Assembly (NCBI GenBank): GCA_004335635.1
Contig: QAXH01005395.1
Location: 29,730-75,664 of the forward strand
Origin: Chloromonas sp. AAM2
Taxonomy: Eukaryota > Chlorophyta > Chlorophyceae > Chlamydomonadales > Chlamydomonadaceae
Length of the DNA: 45,935 bases
Reading direction: 5' to 3'
Positions 36,541 through 45,935 of the stretch are shown here, piece by piece. The translations under genes and the position numbers were made by a program. A model generated the notes under the pieces. It ran no database searches. It was not told the origin of the DNA and saw only the letters and a list, made by a program, of their open reading frames with translations. Position 1 is the stretch's first letter; every line of letters starts with the position of its first letter.

Positions 36541-39500
36541 CCTATCTATCTATCAATCACAGCTGCATTGTTGCGTGGTTTGTACCCACCGTGAATCCGT
36601 CTGCCTCTAGTTCCAGTGCCCTGTTGGCTATCCATTTGAATCCGGTCAACGTCTGTTCAAATTTGAACCCTTCCTTAGCGGCCATGGCGCCCAGGAACGA
36701 ACTGCTGACCACCGATGCCAACATGACACAGCTTGAGGCCGGTGCCTGCAACATATCAACCACATGGGCGAAAGGAAACGCAAAGCTGTACGTTACTCGA
36801 CGTTACGTGAATCACTCACTGCTCAGTATATGTTGCTAACCAATGATATCAGCACACAGGAAAAGTAACGGAAACGTGATAAGTCACATGGTTACCAAAA
36901 ATGGACCGAGTAACAGGCTGCTAGCATTTCCGCCCATTTCAATGATATACAAGCGCCATTGCTACTGAGCAAGGAAGCAGCAGCAGGGCATGTATCGCAT
37001 TGCTTAAGAGACAATCACTCACACCCTCATTCACGCCCTCTCACACTCTCCCTCTCACCTCCCCCCTCACTCTTTCCCACTCACATTAGGGTTCTTTCTC
37101 CTGTGTTGTGTCCACAGTCTGTGCGCCAGCAGCGCCCCTATTTCATTCCCTGTGAAGGGTTGGTAGCCGCCAGGAGCTGAGGGGCTAGCTTCAGCAACCG
37201 CCAACCGATCCGCGTCTGGATCGTTGGCAATGACCAACCGACTGTTGCGCTTTTGGCCTGCATGGTCACAACGAACAACAAACAATCGTGTAGCAACACA
37301 ATGGTTGGATTGGCGCCCGGATCATTGGCAATACTCAGCCAACCCGCGATGGCAAACAGATAGGTATAGGTTGGCAATAACCAGTCGACTCTTGCACTTT
37401 CGGCCTACAGGGACGCAACAAGGAAAGGAACAGTCAGGCCATGACGATCGATCCAGCGTCGGGATCGTTAACGCTAACTAAACGACTGTTGTGATCTTGG
37501 CCTACAGGACAACAAATGGATAGGCCAGGGAGGGACCCCTGCCACCACGCATCCATTGACAGCTTTTCTGCACAATCCGTACAAATACAGGGAAATGAAT
37601 TGCCGGGCCATGACAATTGAGCGTTCAGTGCTGATTGGTTGGTGGGGTCCTGGTCGGTAATGTGAGTCTCTGACAACCAATCTTAGAACTGAAAACGACC
37701 GTTAGAAAAAGAATAAGAAATGAAAACATTGACATCAGTGCGGGCTGGTACGTTGCGAACCAGCTCCTTCTGCCTGGCATGTTCGCGATGATCTGTTCAG
37801 TTTCCATCACCTTCCTGAAACGTCAGAGCCCACGTGCCCGCCCCTTCCTCGGGGTTGGGGAAAACCACAGTGGGAAACTCGGGGTCGGGCTCCGCCTGGG
37901 ACTCGACCAGGTAGGGCGCAGGCAGGCCAGCGACCTGCAGAGCAGAATTCACTTGTACGATTAGAATAGTGTTTATGAATAATATTATGAATTTTAATCA
38001 TGTGTCATTTATTACTAGTAGTGACTGGCAACCTGCCTGACAGTGTTTCTCACCGGCGCATCGCAGGTTATGTTAATCAACTGTGTAAAGAGCACAATAA
38101 CTGTGTACAATGCAAAATGACGAGCAATGTGAGAACACATCTGATACCCAATCATGACGGGTGTTCGGCAGTGTCGACTGTCATTTCCGACTATCATTGT
38201 TGATCATCATTTCCGACTAATATTTTTGACTATTATTTCCACATGGCAGTGTGATGTACTAGAGTCGCGCCGCATGTGCCCATCATGTGAATGTGCACAT
38301 GACCAAACCATCTCAACTCCACCCAGTTCTATACCAGCAGGCCACGCACCTGGAATGCAGTGACCAGGGCGTCCCTGCCCACCCCATGCAGGGGCGTGTA
38401 CACCACCCGCTGAGCCATGCCGTTCTGTTCAAGGGTGCGGGTAGCCAACTGGTGCCTCACACGTGCAAAGTAACTGCAAAGGGAAACAAGAAACGATCTA
38501 GTAACGTTAGTAACAGGTCAAACATCTGGCGCCTGGTCACACAGTACGGAACTGGATAAGCATAACTACCACACATGTTAGTTCTGTCAACTGTACTGTC
38601 TAGCATACGCCTAAGGATTACATTCAACAATAACTGACTGGCATGAATCTTAAGTAATCGATCGTAATGTAAAGTGTGCAGCAATGTGACCTTTACACAA
38701 AAGGTCAAGTTGCCTCTACATACTGCATCTGACTGCATCTGACTGAATTGAGCTGGTCCCAACCAAGTCCAAACCAACTCACGGGTCCGAAATGCTCCTC
38801 ACAACCGAATCGGTTGGGTCGTTAGCCGGTACCCCAGGCAGGGGCCACAGGTCGAGGTGGGCCACTATGGCCGCTGCAATGCCTTCGTCATGGGGGGGGA
38901 TGATCTGACAACCGTTGCCCCTGAAACAGCAGACCAAACGGTGTTTTTACATGAGGGAAGCCGTCACATGACATGGGTCGGGATGTGTACCGCCCTGGCC
39001 TACCCTGAGCAAGGAATGATCAAACTCACACATTTGCAAAGGATTGCTGGTACGAAGTCCAAAAACGCAACAGACATACAAGAAAGATGATGGGCAACCA
39101 GGGACAAGTGCTCCCAATCAACGGAAGTCCGAGTAACATATCGTTGCTGTAATTACCAGAGATTTATGGCGGAAGGCCCCTGTTTGCACCTAGACGATTG
39201 GCGACCTGAGGAATTGGAAGAGTGACAAAGCTGAGTGTCTTGACAGATGAAGTGCATCACTTGACTGATCCACAACCTCAGCTGTTGTTTGACCCTACAG
39301 CCTTTGGCAGTACGCCTTTTTTTGTCCACAGTGCTTTGACTTGTGTGTTCTTTGCTCCTTGCGCCTTCAAGTTGTCTTCTGTTGCTCAGGGTTGGTTGGG
39401 ACAATATAGGTAGCCTTGCATGGCTTGCTAGCGTTCGCGCTCGATGCATGTGGGCCTTTTTGTTTTAGTAAATAAATAAATAAATAAATAAACAAACAAA

Positions 39501-40730
39501 CAAGCCAGGTACACAGCGTTTGTTAGGCGTTTGCTTGGAGTCGAGCGATCAGCAGTTTCAGAAGCTGTCCTTAGCGAAACGTGTCAGGTACCTTTCCAAA
39601 TTAATTGGTTGAAGGGTTGCATTGAATTCTGGAACAAGGCAATTGCTTCTGATAACCCTTTAGTGCAGCAAGTGTGCAATTCTGATGCAATTTTCAGCTC
39701 GTCCTTTGGCTGTTGGTGTGCACAGGTTGACAAGGCTCTCCGGGCTATAGGTGTTGAATCTAAAGTTGTGCAACGGCTCATTCCCAGCCCAGTTTCTGAA
39801 AGTGTGGTGATATCTAAGTGGACAGATGCTTATTTGAGGTATGTTTGGCCTGTTCACGGTGTCCCTAGATCTTTTGGCACTGACAACAGGAAGAAGGCAA
39901 CTTTCTATACTTATTTCAAGTGCTACCTCGTATGGGGTAGTCAAGTGCTACCTCATATGAGGAAATTAATAGCTTCAAAAGTCTTCCTGGTCACCTGTCT
40001 CTGGCTAATATCATGAGTGCCAAGGCCCGGAAAAGTCTCAGCAACTTTAGACTGGGCACGCACGGTTTGAGAGTGGAAAAAGGCAGGCACGTTTCTCCTT
40101 ATGAGCCTTACAACAGGAGAGTTTGCACGAGATGTGAGGCGGTTGGCATCAGCAAAAAGTTCATTGATAATGAATACCACCTTCTTTTTGAATGCGTGAG
40201 CACTTTGGGTGTGAGGCAACGAGATTGTTTCAAACACTTGTTCCAGATTCAGACTCCAAGCGTGCACGAGTGTATTGTATGCAGGACCCTAGTGAAGTGG
40301 CACGCTGCGTTCCTGCGTGCCTCCAAACTACTGAGACCGTTGGCAATTTATTTGTGTTGTTGATTGGTACAAGGCTTTAAGTTGACTTTGGATAGGTATG
40401 CAGCTCCTGTCGCTAATCTTCGTGTTCGGCCCCCGCCCCCACCATAGTTACTGTTTGCTAAATTCCTCCATGGCAACGGCCCACAGTAACGGCACGGGAA
40501 GGCCAGATTGTGCTGCATTAGCCTTCTGGCAAGGAGCTGCATGTCTGCCCTTAGTTGCTGTAGAGTTGAGTTCTGGGAGATAACACAGTCTTCCGACAGT
40601 CTTCTGCGCTGGAAGTTGTTCAAGTTGACTTTGCTGTTGTTGACAAGGGTGCAGTGGTGACCAGTAGGTTACCGGCAATCTCCCTTCCCCTTGCCCCCGC
40701 TGAGCAGTCCTCCCCGGACTGAAGGCCATG

Positions 40731-40797
<67 letters not shown>

Positions 40798-42865
40798 ACA
40801 AACTGGTAACTATTTGCACCGTTACCATAATGCATGTAGCAGCCGTCACTTCCTCCGCGCCTGCTGTTACTAAGTTGGTGGAAGTAGCAGGAGACCGTTA
40901 CCACGTGACAACCGCTCACCAATACACCTTGTAGCCGTTATCCTGCTTGGGGTTGTGGCTGGCCGTCACCATGATGCCGGCAGCAGCCCCCAACTCCATC
41001 ACCCCTGCCGCTACAAAGGGTGTGGGGGTGGGATGCTCCTGTAAGTGTATACGTATGTATATGTGTTGACACGCGGGAAGCCGTCAGAGGACACAGGTCG
41101 AGATGGGCACCGTATCGCTTGACGTGAATGTGCTCGACGAAGTGTTCTATATGAATGTGAAAACGTAATGGCCATGCAAAAAGGCATCCTGTGCAACTGT
41201 GAAGCGAACACATGCGCTCCGCTCGCCGTGTGCTGTTCCATGCCCTCCGTTCCATGCTCTCAGAACACAGCATAAGACGTACAGGCAACTTCACTGTAGA
41301 GGTACCTTGAAAGTTGCAATAGGGTCGGGGGAGGGGCTTGCAGCATAAGGCGTGTAAAGCAACAGGGCGGAATGTCAAAAGTCAGGAAAAGCCACACTCG
41401 AAATGAAGATTGTATCGTCTGACAAGTCGAACAGCATATGGCTCAGGCTCTAAATACAACATCATCCGCGCATTGCAAAGGACTTTTGGTGCCGTTTGGA
41501 AATCCGTCAGATCTCATACTTGAATCCCGGTCTGTCACCTTGCGGTGCGAGACATACCTGTAAATGAACTCTTATGCCCTGGCTTAGAAACACAGCAGCG
41601 GCCACCTGGGCGAACTCATAACTGTGGTGACGCCCATCGTAACCTGGCGGACAGCAGGAAAAGGTAAAAGGTACAGGTCGATGTAAGCAAGGCAGCCATC
41701 GGCCCACCACGCACGATACTTTCACCACATTATGTTATCGCACGGCCTTTCGCATACTACGGTTTTGCAATGCTGCACTTTTGCACGCTGAATTTCGTGT
41801 AACACACAGTGTAGCTTCACGCAAAGTCTTGGCTGTGGTGTGCAGCTACAATTGCCGGAAATTGCCAGAAACTAACAGATTGTCAAACCTAGGCGCCACT
41901 AATTGAAGATGTAGTGTCAGCAAATATCTGTTGATGAAAACTGATAACACAACTGATGACAACATACGTCCCCTTACCAATCTTCCTAACTCGCCATCAC
42001 CACGCCCATATCACTAACCAATGACCACTCCTCTCTGCTCCAGGTTCTCAGCAGCTGCCTGCTGCAGATACCTGCAGAAGCCCTGAGTGGTTTGCTGCAC
42101 CACCACCACGTTCATAGCGCTGAACCCAGGGCCCATGACACCCCGCAAACCAGCCGTGCCTGCGTGGTGCATGGCGTTTGCATGGTAGCATGGCGCATGG
42201 TAACAGGGTGTGATGCAATACAAGTCTCTGAACAGCTCACACGAGCCCTCTGATGCCAGCATCCCACACTGCCCACGCCTCTGGCCTACATGGCCTTTCA
42301 CATCGCTCCATTTTCTACCCGGTTTACAAATCTGCACTCGACTCGCAAGTCCGGAGGATGTTTTCAGATTCAGTGTGCAGCATCTACGGTACCTCTGTAC
42401 TTGACTACCTGCATAATCGGGATCTGCATGCAGCGCACACAAACGCATGCTGCTCCCTGCCATCACCCACCCCGGGCCTAGCGCATATCAATGCCTTGTT
42501 GCCTGCCTCAGCCCAGCCCTGCACCGGCTGACTCAATGACTGATTCGACTTCATTAGCAACCACTTGCTAGCAGAAAACATCGGCCATCCCTGCGCTCCC
42601 TCCCCCTGCTCTCTACCATTCAACTGCCTGCCCTCTTTGTCCACTGACGTCACCCACCAAACTCCAGTCGTTTGCCCAGTCTCTCGCGGATTAGGGTCTC
42701 ATTGCCTGCCTTGACCCATCCCTCCACCTGCTGCCGGCTGGCTGGGTTCCTGTCAACTGCCAACCAAGCCTGAACCAAACCCATAGCCTGATCTGATACG
42801 TTTGATGCTGATGCTGTCATGGCCCGAGGCAAAGCCACACGACACCTGCATGTAAGGAAGGCCAT
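33526..42865 (-). CDS. PGM2-type phosphoglucomutase / phosphopentomutase
   Basis: Exons: 42658-42865 (ATG at 42865), 42019-42159, 41558-41643, 40920-41038, 38783-38920, 38350-38473, 37811-37934, 37085-37258, 36590-36745, 35612-35675, 34601-34729, 34054-34232, 33526-33655 (TGA). About 590 residues of the alpha-D-phosphohexomutase superfamily, PGM2 branch, which moves phosphate between C1 and C6/C5 of hexose or pentose phosphates. Visible motifs: [16 protein letters not shown], the phosphoserine loop ITVTASHNP-like [16 protein letters not shown], the metal loop [25 protein letters not shown], sugar-binding AYEEAIGF and phosphate-binding [11 protein letters not shown]. The catalytic set looks intact. 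All junctions are in phase except between 35612 and 34729, where one exon is not found. The N-terminus is Arg-containing and Ser/Ala-rich, possibly a short targeting peptide. Confidence 0.92.
34369..34415 (+). repeat. Dispersed repeat family A, decayed copy
   Basis: CTCAGGGTAGGTCAACGCGG followed by ATGTGTCCTATG matches the first part of the family found at 23468 and 35106. It lies in a PGM2-type gene intron. Confidence 0.5.
34488..34600. repeat. CCCTAGCCTGA / CCCTAGCCTTA minisatellite
   Basis: About nine tandem CCCTAGCCT(G/T)(A/G) units directly abut the donor side of PGM2 exon 34601-34729. Because CCCTAC reads GTAGGG on the minus strand, the array ends in the splice donor itself (CACAG|GTAGGG). 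Confidence 0.8.
35106..35162 (+). repeat. Dispersed repeat family A, copy with full motif order
   Basis: CTCAGGGTAAGTCAGGGCGG, then ACACAACCCGTCCCGTGTCC, then TTTGACGGCTTCCCTG. It is preceded by a T/C-rich stretch of about 130 bases. It lies where an expected PGM2 exon is missing. Confidence 0.65.
36300..36400. repeat. Near-palindromic AT hairpins separated by CAGCACCGATA direct repeats
   Basis: Three copies of CAGCACCGATA flank two near-palindromes, GATATATAGATATATATATC and GTTATATAGATATATATAAC. It is intronic to the PGM2-type gene. Confidence 0.7.
36505..36556. repeat. (TCTA)n microsatellite
   Basis: About twelve TCTA units with one or two substitutions, in the intron just below PGM2 exon 36590-36745. 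Confidence 0.95.
37312..37507 (-). pseudogene. Decayed tandem copies of a PGM2 exon start (acceptor plus metal-loop segment)
   Basis: Upstream (gene sense) of the real exon at 37258 lie three degenerate copies of its acceptor and first codons. The copy starting at 37501 reads TGTAG|GCCAAGATCACAAC and retains SVNDPDAG. The copy at 37404 reads TGTAG|GCCGAAAGTGCAAG and breaks off after about 35 nt. A third at about 37352 retains ANDPGAN but has lost the acceptor. The real exon reads TGCAG|GCCAAAAGCGCAAC and ANDPDADR. The copies lack the rest of the exon and no donor is evident. Confidence 0.75.
38954..39012 (-). repeat. Dispersed repeat family A, copy 4
   Basis: On the plus strand GGGAAGCCGTCACATGACAT then GTACCGCCCTGGCCTACCCT-GAGC. 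It is the reverse complement of the order seen at 35106. It lies in PGM2 intron 4 (between exons 40920-41038 and 38783-38920). Confidence 0.65.
39412..39452 (+). repeat. Dispersed repeat family B, fragment
   Basis: CATGGCTTGCTAGCGTTCGC then GATGCATGTGGGCC, the inverse of 44850-44923. It directly precedes an (AAAT)n run at 39467-39498. Confidence 0.5.
39467..39503. repeat. (AAAT)n/(AAAC)n microsatellite
   Basis: Tandem TAAA then CAAA units lie between the family B fragment and the truncated LINE. This may be the A-rich tail of an older insertion. Confidence 0.8.
39530..40363 (+). mobile_element. Non-LTR retrotransposon (LINE) ORF2 C-terminal fragment
   Basis: Two overlapping frames encode the C-terminal end of a LINE ORF2. 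The first contains [18 protein letters not shown], matching the INWL-FWN block downstream of reverse transcriptase. The second contains [20 protein letters not shown], then HGLRVEKGR, and the cysteine-histidine knuckle [10 protein letters not shown]...EYHLLFEC. The frame breaks at about 39,920-39,955, where CAAGTGCTACCTC is duplicated. The 5' end is truncated near 39,530. It is antisense inside PGM2 intron 4. No endonuclease or RT core is present. Confidence 0.85.
40628..40799 (+). mobile_element. SINE-like element with (AAC)n tail, copy 3
   Basis: AAGGGTGCAGTGGTGACCAG, GTAGGTTACCGGCAATCTCC, then GAGCAGTCCTCCCCGGACTG and GGCCATGTAAACAACAACAA, with about 20 AAC repeats. It is the least eroded of the three copies, and its tail is the longest and purest. 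It lies in PGM2 intron 4. Confidence 0.65.
41073..41112 (-). repeat. Dispersed repeat family A, partial copy
   Basis: CGGGAAGCCGTCAGAGGACA then AGGTCGAGATGGGCACCG lies 35 bp upstream (gene sense) of PGM2 exon 40920-41038. It is similar to 38954-39012. Confidence 0.6.
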
Positions 42866-43064
42866 GGCGCTACTTGTCAGAATTCTGATTGTGCTTGGGT
42901 TTTGGTCCAGAATCTGACTGCAGATAGGCCTTCCAAATAATGGTCACTGGTGAGACTCAGGGTTTTGCCTGACTCGTACGTATGGATTGTCCCATGCACA
43001 TGGCTTCAGTGCTTAGACCCTTGGACTCTCAGGCTGCTCGTAAATCAGGCGTCCAAAGAGTCAT

Positions 43065-43676
43065 TTGAATGGCTGGAACAGGCACACGCATGCATGCACA
43101 TTGCATGTACGGCTTGGGAACCTCGTCCTGGCTTCAAATGCTGTAAGCGGCCACACCTTGCACGAGCTACGCGTACGCCTTGATGCTGAAGCCTGGAAAG
43201 CCCTGAGGCTCTTCCAGGCTGCCCCGACGCGTGGATCATCATCGGATCTGAACCACCCTCAAAGATGGCATGCTAAGCATGGCAAGGATACATCATACCT
43301 GCCTCGCGTCCGTTGCCGATGTCACAAGAGGGAGAATGTAACAGAGCACCTTCGCGGTTACGAACGTTACATGACATCATGCCACTTGCTGCCTCGGCAA
43401 AAGTCTGGCTATGGCAGTGCGAACTCTCTCCTGGCCCCACCCATGATCGCTGGTTTGCTGAAAGGCCAGCCCAAGGCACTCGTTGGGGCGCTATGGAACG
43501 CCTCAGCCACACTTTCACGAGCTATCGCCACAACTAGACCAGCCAGCTTTGAATACTACTACGAAAACGCAACTGACGAGGGAGACAATGCAGCGGCATC
43601 AGCTCAAAACCCGGCAGCAGCTGGTTGGTGTTCTCTCCACGCACCTTCACACCATGCTTTGCGCATGCAGATATGA
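43065..43676 (+). CDS. Unrecognised 203-codon ORF, possibly transposon-derived
   Basis: Opens with ATG and remains open for 203 codons, which is unusual for this spacer. The middle has a Cys/His cluster (VRCRCHKRENVTEHLRGYER), followed by GYERYMTSC and a region rich in Ala, Ser and Asn. Near its end a different frame (43625-43849) stays open and is composition-rich in acidic and Ile residues (RIIEFQIGIDEAIQRF). This suggests one ancestral reading frame broken by a shift. No known domain is recognised. It is either a decayed transposase-like protein or chance. Confidence 0.3.
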   Translation: MNGWNRHTHACTLHVRLGNLVLASNAVSGHTLHELRVRLDAEAWKALRLFQAAPTRGSSSDLNHPQRWHAKHGKDTSYLPRVRCRCHKRENVTEHLRGYERYMTSCHLLPRQKSGYGSANSLLAPPMIAGLLKGQPKALVGALWNASATLSRAIATTRPASFEYYYENATDEGDNAAASAQNPAAAGWCSLHAPSHHALRMQI

Positions 43677-44849
43677 CAGCCCATGCAATCTGCTGCATCG
43701 CTTCCGAACGTGCAGCACTAGAGCGTGGCATTGATTCAAGAATAATCGAGTTCCAAATTGGCATAGATGAGGCCATTCAACGTTTCAACGCCCACCAGTC
43801 CTCAACATGCAGTGGCATGCATGCACACAACCTGCTGAGCCACAGGTAAGGAACGTGGGTGCATGGCATGACACAGGGGCGGTTCAGAACACCACGCACA
43901 AAACAAATGTACGTTGGTACTTCTGCACATGGTCCGTGTCGGATTTGCAGAAATGGAAAATCGGATTGAGCGCATGGTTCGACAATGGTGGCAACATGCG
44001 TGTCTTTGATTAACCACAATATATAACAATATGTATATGCTGCTGTCCGCCAGGGCACAAAGATCAAGCGAGCATGGCATTGGGAAGGTTTGTCTTGTCA
44101 CACATGGCCGTACTGCCTCATTGCCATATAGTAAGGCTGTTTCCCCACCACCAATGATCAATGTCGCCGTCTTCCTGGGCAAGGCATTTCCGTCTGCTGT
44201 TTCTTACCGCTAGGACGACCCTGTTCATTAGTTGCATTTCCGCACTGACATTTCCTTGCCATGTTGTCCCCTGGATGTGCGCGTGATTTGTTTTATTGCT
44301 TTCCCGCCCCTGCAGAGCGCCCACCACAGTGTGCAGTGCCTACCTTCCCTCCTGGTGCTTTGACTGCAACATCACTGCAGAATACAAAGGAGTGCTGGGT
44401 TTTAAGGATGCAGGGTGGGTCTTGGAAACGGGGGCCGGGGGGCGGGGAGCGGGGAGCGGGTCTTAGGGGAAGGCGCAATTTCGTGACTTGCAGCTGACGT
44501 GTGGCGCTGCCTGTTTGGCTTTGTTTTGGAGCCCATTCGAAGTGGCATTTAGTTTTCAGTAGATGGGCCATTGTCGGACATTCACCGGTTGCCTTTGCCT
44601 GGAAGGCAGGTTGGTGCGACTCTACCCTAGGCCCTAGAAGCATGCATGACGGGCCAGAGGAAGACAGACAAGGCAAATAAGGCAGATAAGACACATATCA
44701 GACACCATCACAGTGTGGGTGCATGGCTGCAGGGCGGGGGAGACGGTGTGGAGGGACATGGAGGACTGGCAAACCCTAGTCCACAAGCAACAGTTTGGCT
44801 ACCAGGATTCGCGATATCTGCAGGTGCGTCTCAGACACTGGGGTTTGGA

Positions 44850-44923
44850 CACATGTATTGATTACATCAGGGGGGCCCACATGCACCGAGCGTGAACGCT
44901 AGCAAGCCATGCAAAGGACGCGG
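44850..44923 (-). repeat. Dispersed repeat family B, longest copy
   Basis: GATTACATCAGGGGGGCCCA, then CATGCACCGAGCGTGAACGC, then TAGCAAGCCATGCAAAGGAC. It shares its left part with 11938-11985 and its right part (inverted) with 39412-39452 and 4475-4536. Confidence 0.6.
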
Positions 44924-45178
44924 GGTCACAGCAGGTATGGTCATGGTTAATGTGGGTTTTCCTTTCTTTTGTGTCCATGTTCACGTGTGACTTTTGGAAG
45001 GAACAGTGTGACATGCACGAGCTGATGTCTCTGTGCTTAAAGTTTGACTCCTATTGCTGATCGCCAAACCTGCACACATTCTTCTTTGCATGATCGAATT
45101 GTGCTGACGGTTTTCTTCGCCAATGAGAGAGGTTCTGGCAGCCTTCGGGGGCCAACAACTGCCAATCCACTTGCACAG

Positions 45179-45886
45179 GTATACGCCTCTTACAACTATG
45201 AGCGAGGCTTGGGAGAGAGTGCCCTGGTCCCGTCACCCTCGGATCTACAAGCAGCACGTGCGTTGAAACATCAGGAAGCTTCCAACCTATTTGCCCCCAG
45301 CGGTGCAGCCGCTTCCCCCTCTGCCCACCTTAGGCCAGAGCAGCAGGGGCCGGCGGGGCGACAGGAGCCGCTATGGTCGGTTTCTTACCCGGCTGGCGTT
45401 TCTCGGGGTGGGTTGAAGGGGGAAGGGAATGGTGGGAACGGCCAGGAGACGGGGTGGAAATCGGGAATGGCCGCAACGGGGAGCAGGAATGGCGTGGATA
45501 GCGGGAGCGGCCGGGAGGAAGGAGCGCCGATGGCTGGGGACCAGAGCGGGAAAGCGCGGACGGACGGGAGTAGCGCGGGCAGGGGGAGTGGAGGCAGAGA
45601 CAGTGGGCAGGAGGAAACACAGGGCGGAGGAGCGGGGAGTGGCGAGGCCGGGTCAAGAAACGGAGGCGAGGAAAACGGGAACGGGAGCGGGAACGGAAGT
45701 GCATCCCACCCCAAGGTCCCTATACCCCAGGGCCATGTGGTAATCCACCCTCCTGACATGCGGCGTGCCATAGCATGGCAGTTGGCCTACCGGGGCCTGG
45801 TCAGGGAACTAGCGGCAAAGGCACGCCTGGCCGCCATGCAGTCGTCTGGTGCTGCTGAAGCACGTGACATGCATGTGAATATCCAG
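45179..45886 (+). CDS. Internal exon of an unrecognised gene (partial, runs off the right edge)
   Basis: A 708-nt exon, phase 0 in and out, bounded by TTGCACAG|GTATAC and ATATCCAG|GTGCGT. The reading frame extends upstream without a convincing ATG, so earlier exons are expected. The 236 residues start with YASYNYERGLGESALVPSPS and a helical AARALKHQEAS segment. They pass through about 120 residues dominated by Gly, Ser, Asn, Glu and Arg (likely disordered), and end with a helical IAWQLAYRGLVRELAAKARL segment. No domain is recognised. The donor is duplicated 40 bp downstream. Confidence 0.55.
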
Positions 45887-45935
45887 GTGCGTGTACTGAG
45901 CACGTGACATGCATGTGAACATCCAGGTGCGTGTA
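45861..45935 (+). repeat. 40-bp tandem duplication spanning a splice donor
   Basis: CACGTGACATGCATGTGAA starts at 45861 and again at 45901, each followed by ATCCAGGTGCGTGTA. The second donor is usable only after an in-frame TGA in the ACG-TGA junction, so the first is likely functional. Confidence 0.85.

Larger units (their letters stand above)
42866..45178. other. Spacer and probable transposon debris
   Basis: The 5' flank of the PGM2-type gene. It holds an unrecognised ORF at 43065-43676, an overlapping frame at 43625-43849 and a family B repeat at 44850-44923. Upstream exons of the gene beginning at 45179 may lie here but I cannot place them. Confidence 0.5.

Noticed and set aside
41290..41378. 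Possible PGM2 exon reading [10 protein letters not shown], similar to the PTP-VPF segment
   Set aside because: The genuine segment ([11 protein letters not shown]) is in exon 40920-41038 and joins 41558-41643 in phase without it.
45044..45178. N-terminal part of the 287-codon frame ending at 45907
   Set aside because: It opens with TTG rather than ATG and the sequence before 45179 looks like an intron ending CACAG. Only 45179-45886 is kept as exon.
1..45935. tRNA or rRNA genes
   Set aside because: I looked for the T-loop GGTTCGA-type consensus with a matching acceptor stem and for rRNA core motifs. None was convincing by eye.

Overview
This is an intron-rich nuclear genome window. It most likely comes from a flagellated chlorophyte green alga. 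A dynein heavy-chain-type gene argues against a seed plant. Exons are small (about 50-500 nt), with GT-AG introns that end mostly in GCAG. Microsatellites such as (AAC)n, CACGTG-rich spacers, CCCTA-type minisatellites and retroelement fragments are common. The lineage assignment is inference; nothing in the sequence names the species.

Layout. About 1-22,883 (minus strand) is one large gene for a divergent dynein heavy-chain-like protein. It runs from a poorly resolved N-terminus, through the dynein tail and linker regions, into the first AAA module, and leaves the window at base 1. Both nucleotide-binding signatures of AAA1 look lost, as in a DNHD1-type dynein-domain protein rather than a working motor. 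About 22,900-24,640 is spacer with a truncated Ty3/gypsy reverse transcriptase/RNase H fragment. 24,648-27,488 (minus) and 27,903-30,808 (plus) are two complete four-repeat annexin genes, head to head across a 414-bp spacer. They are an inverted duplicate pair: corresponding exons are equal in length except one that differs by 6 nt. About 30,809-33,525 is gene-poor. 33,526-42,865 (minus) is a PGM2-type phosphoglucomutase/phosphopentomutase gene with 13 recognisable exons. Its introns hold a LINE 3' fragment, a SINE-like (AAC)n repeat and decayed copies of its own exon border. About 42,866-45,178 is spacer or transposon debris with one unrecognised ORF. From 45,179 a plus-strand exon of an unknown low-complexity protein begins and leaves the window.

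The genes do not form an obvious pathway. The coherent theme is structural: short tandem duplications that span exon-intron borders occur in several genes. The clearest is in the plus-strand annexin, where an intron absent from its paralogue begins with a 24-nt near-copy of the exon that follows it. This is the signature expected of an intron created by local duplication or by an insertion that duplicated its target. Exon coordinates are hand-read from splice motifs, reading phase and protein similarity, and no alignment was run.
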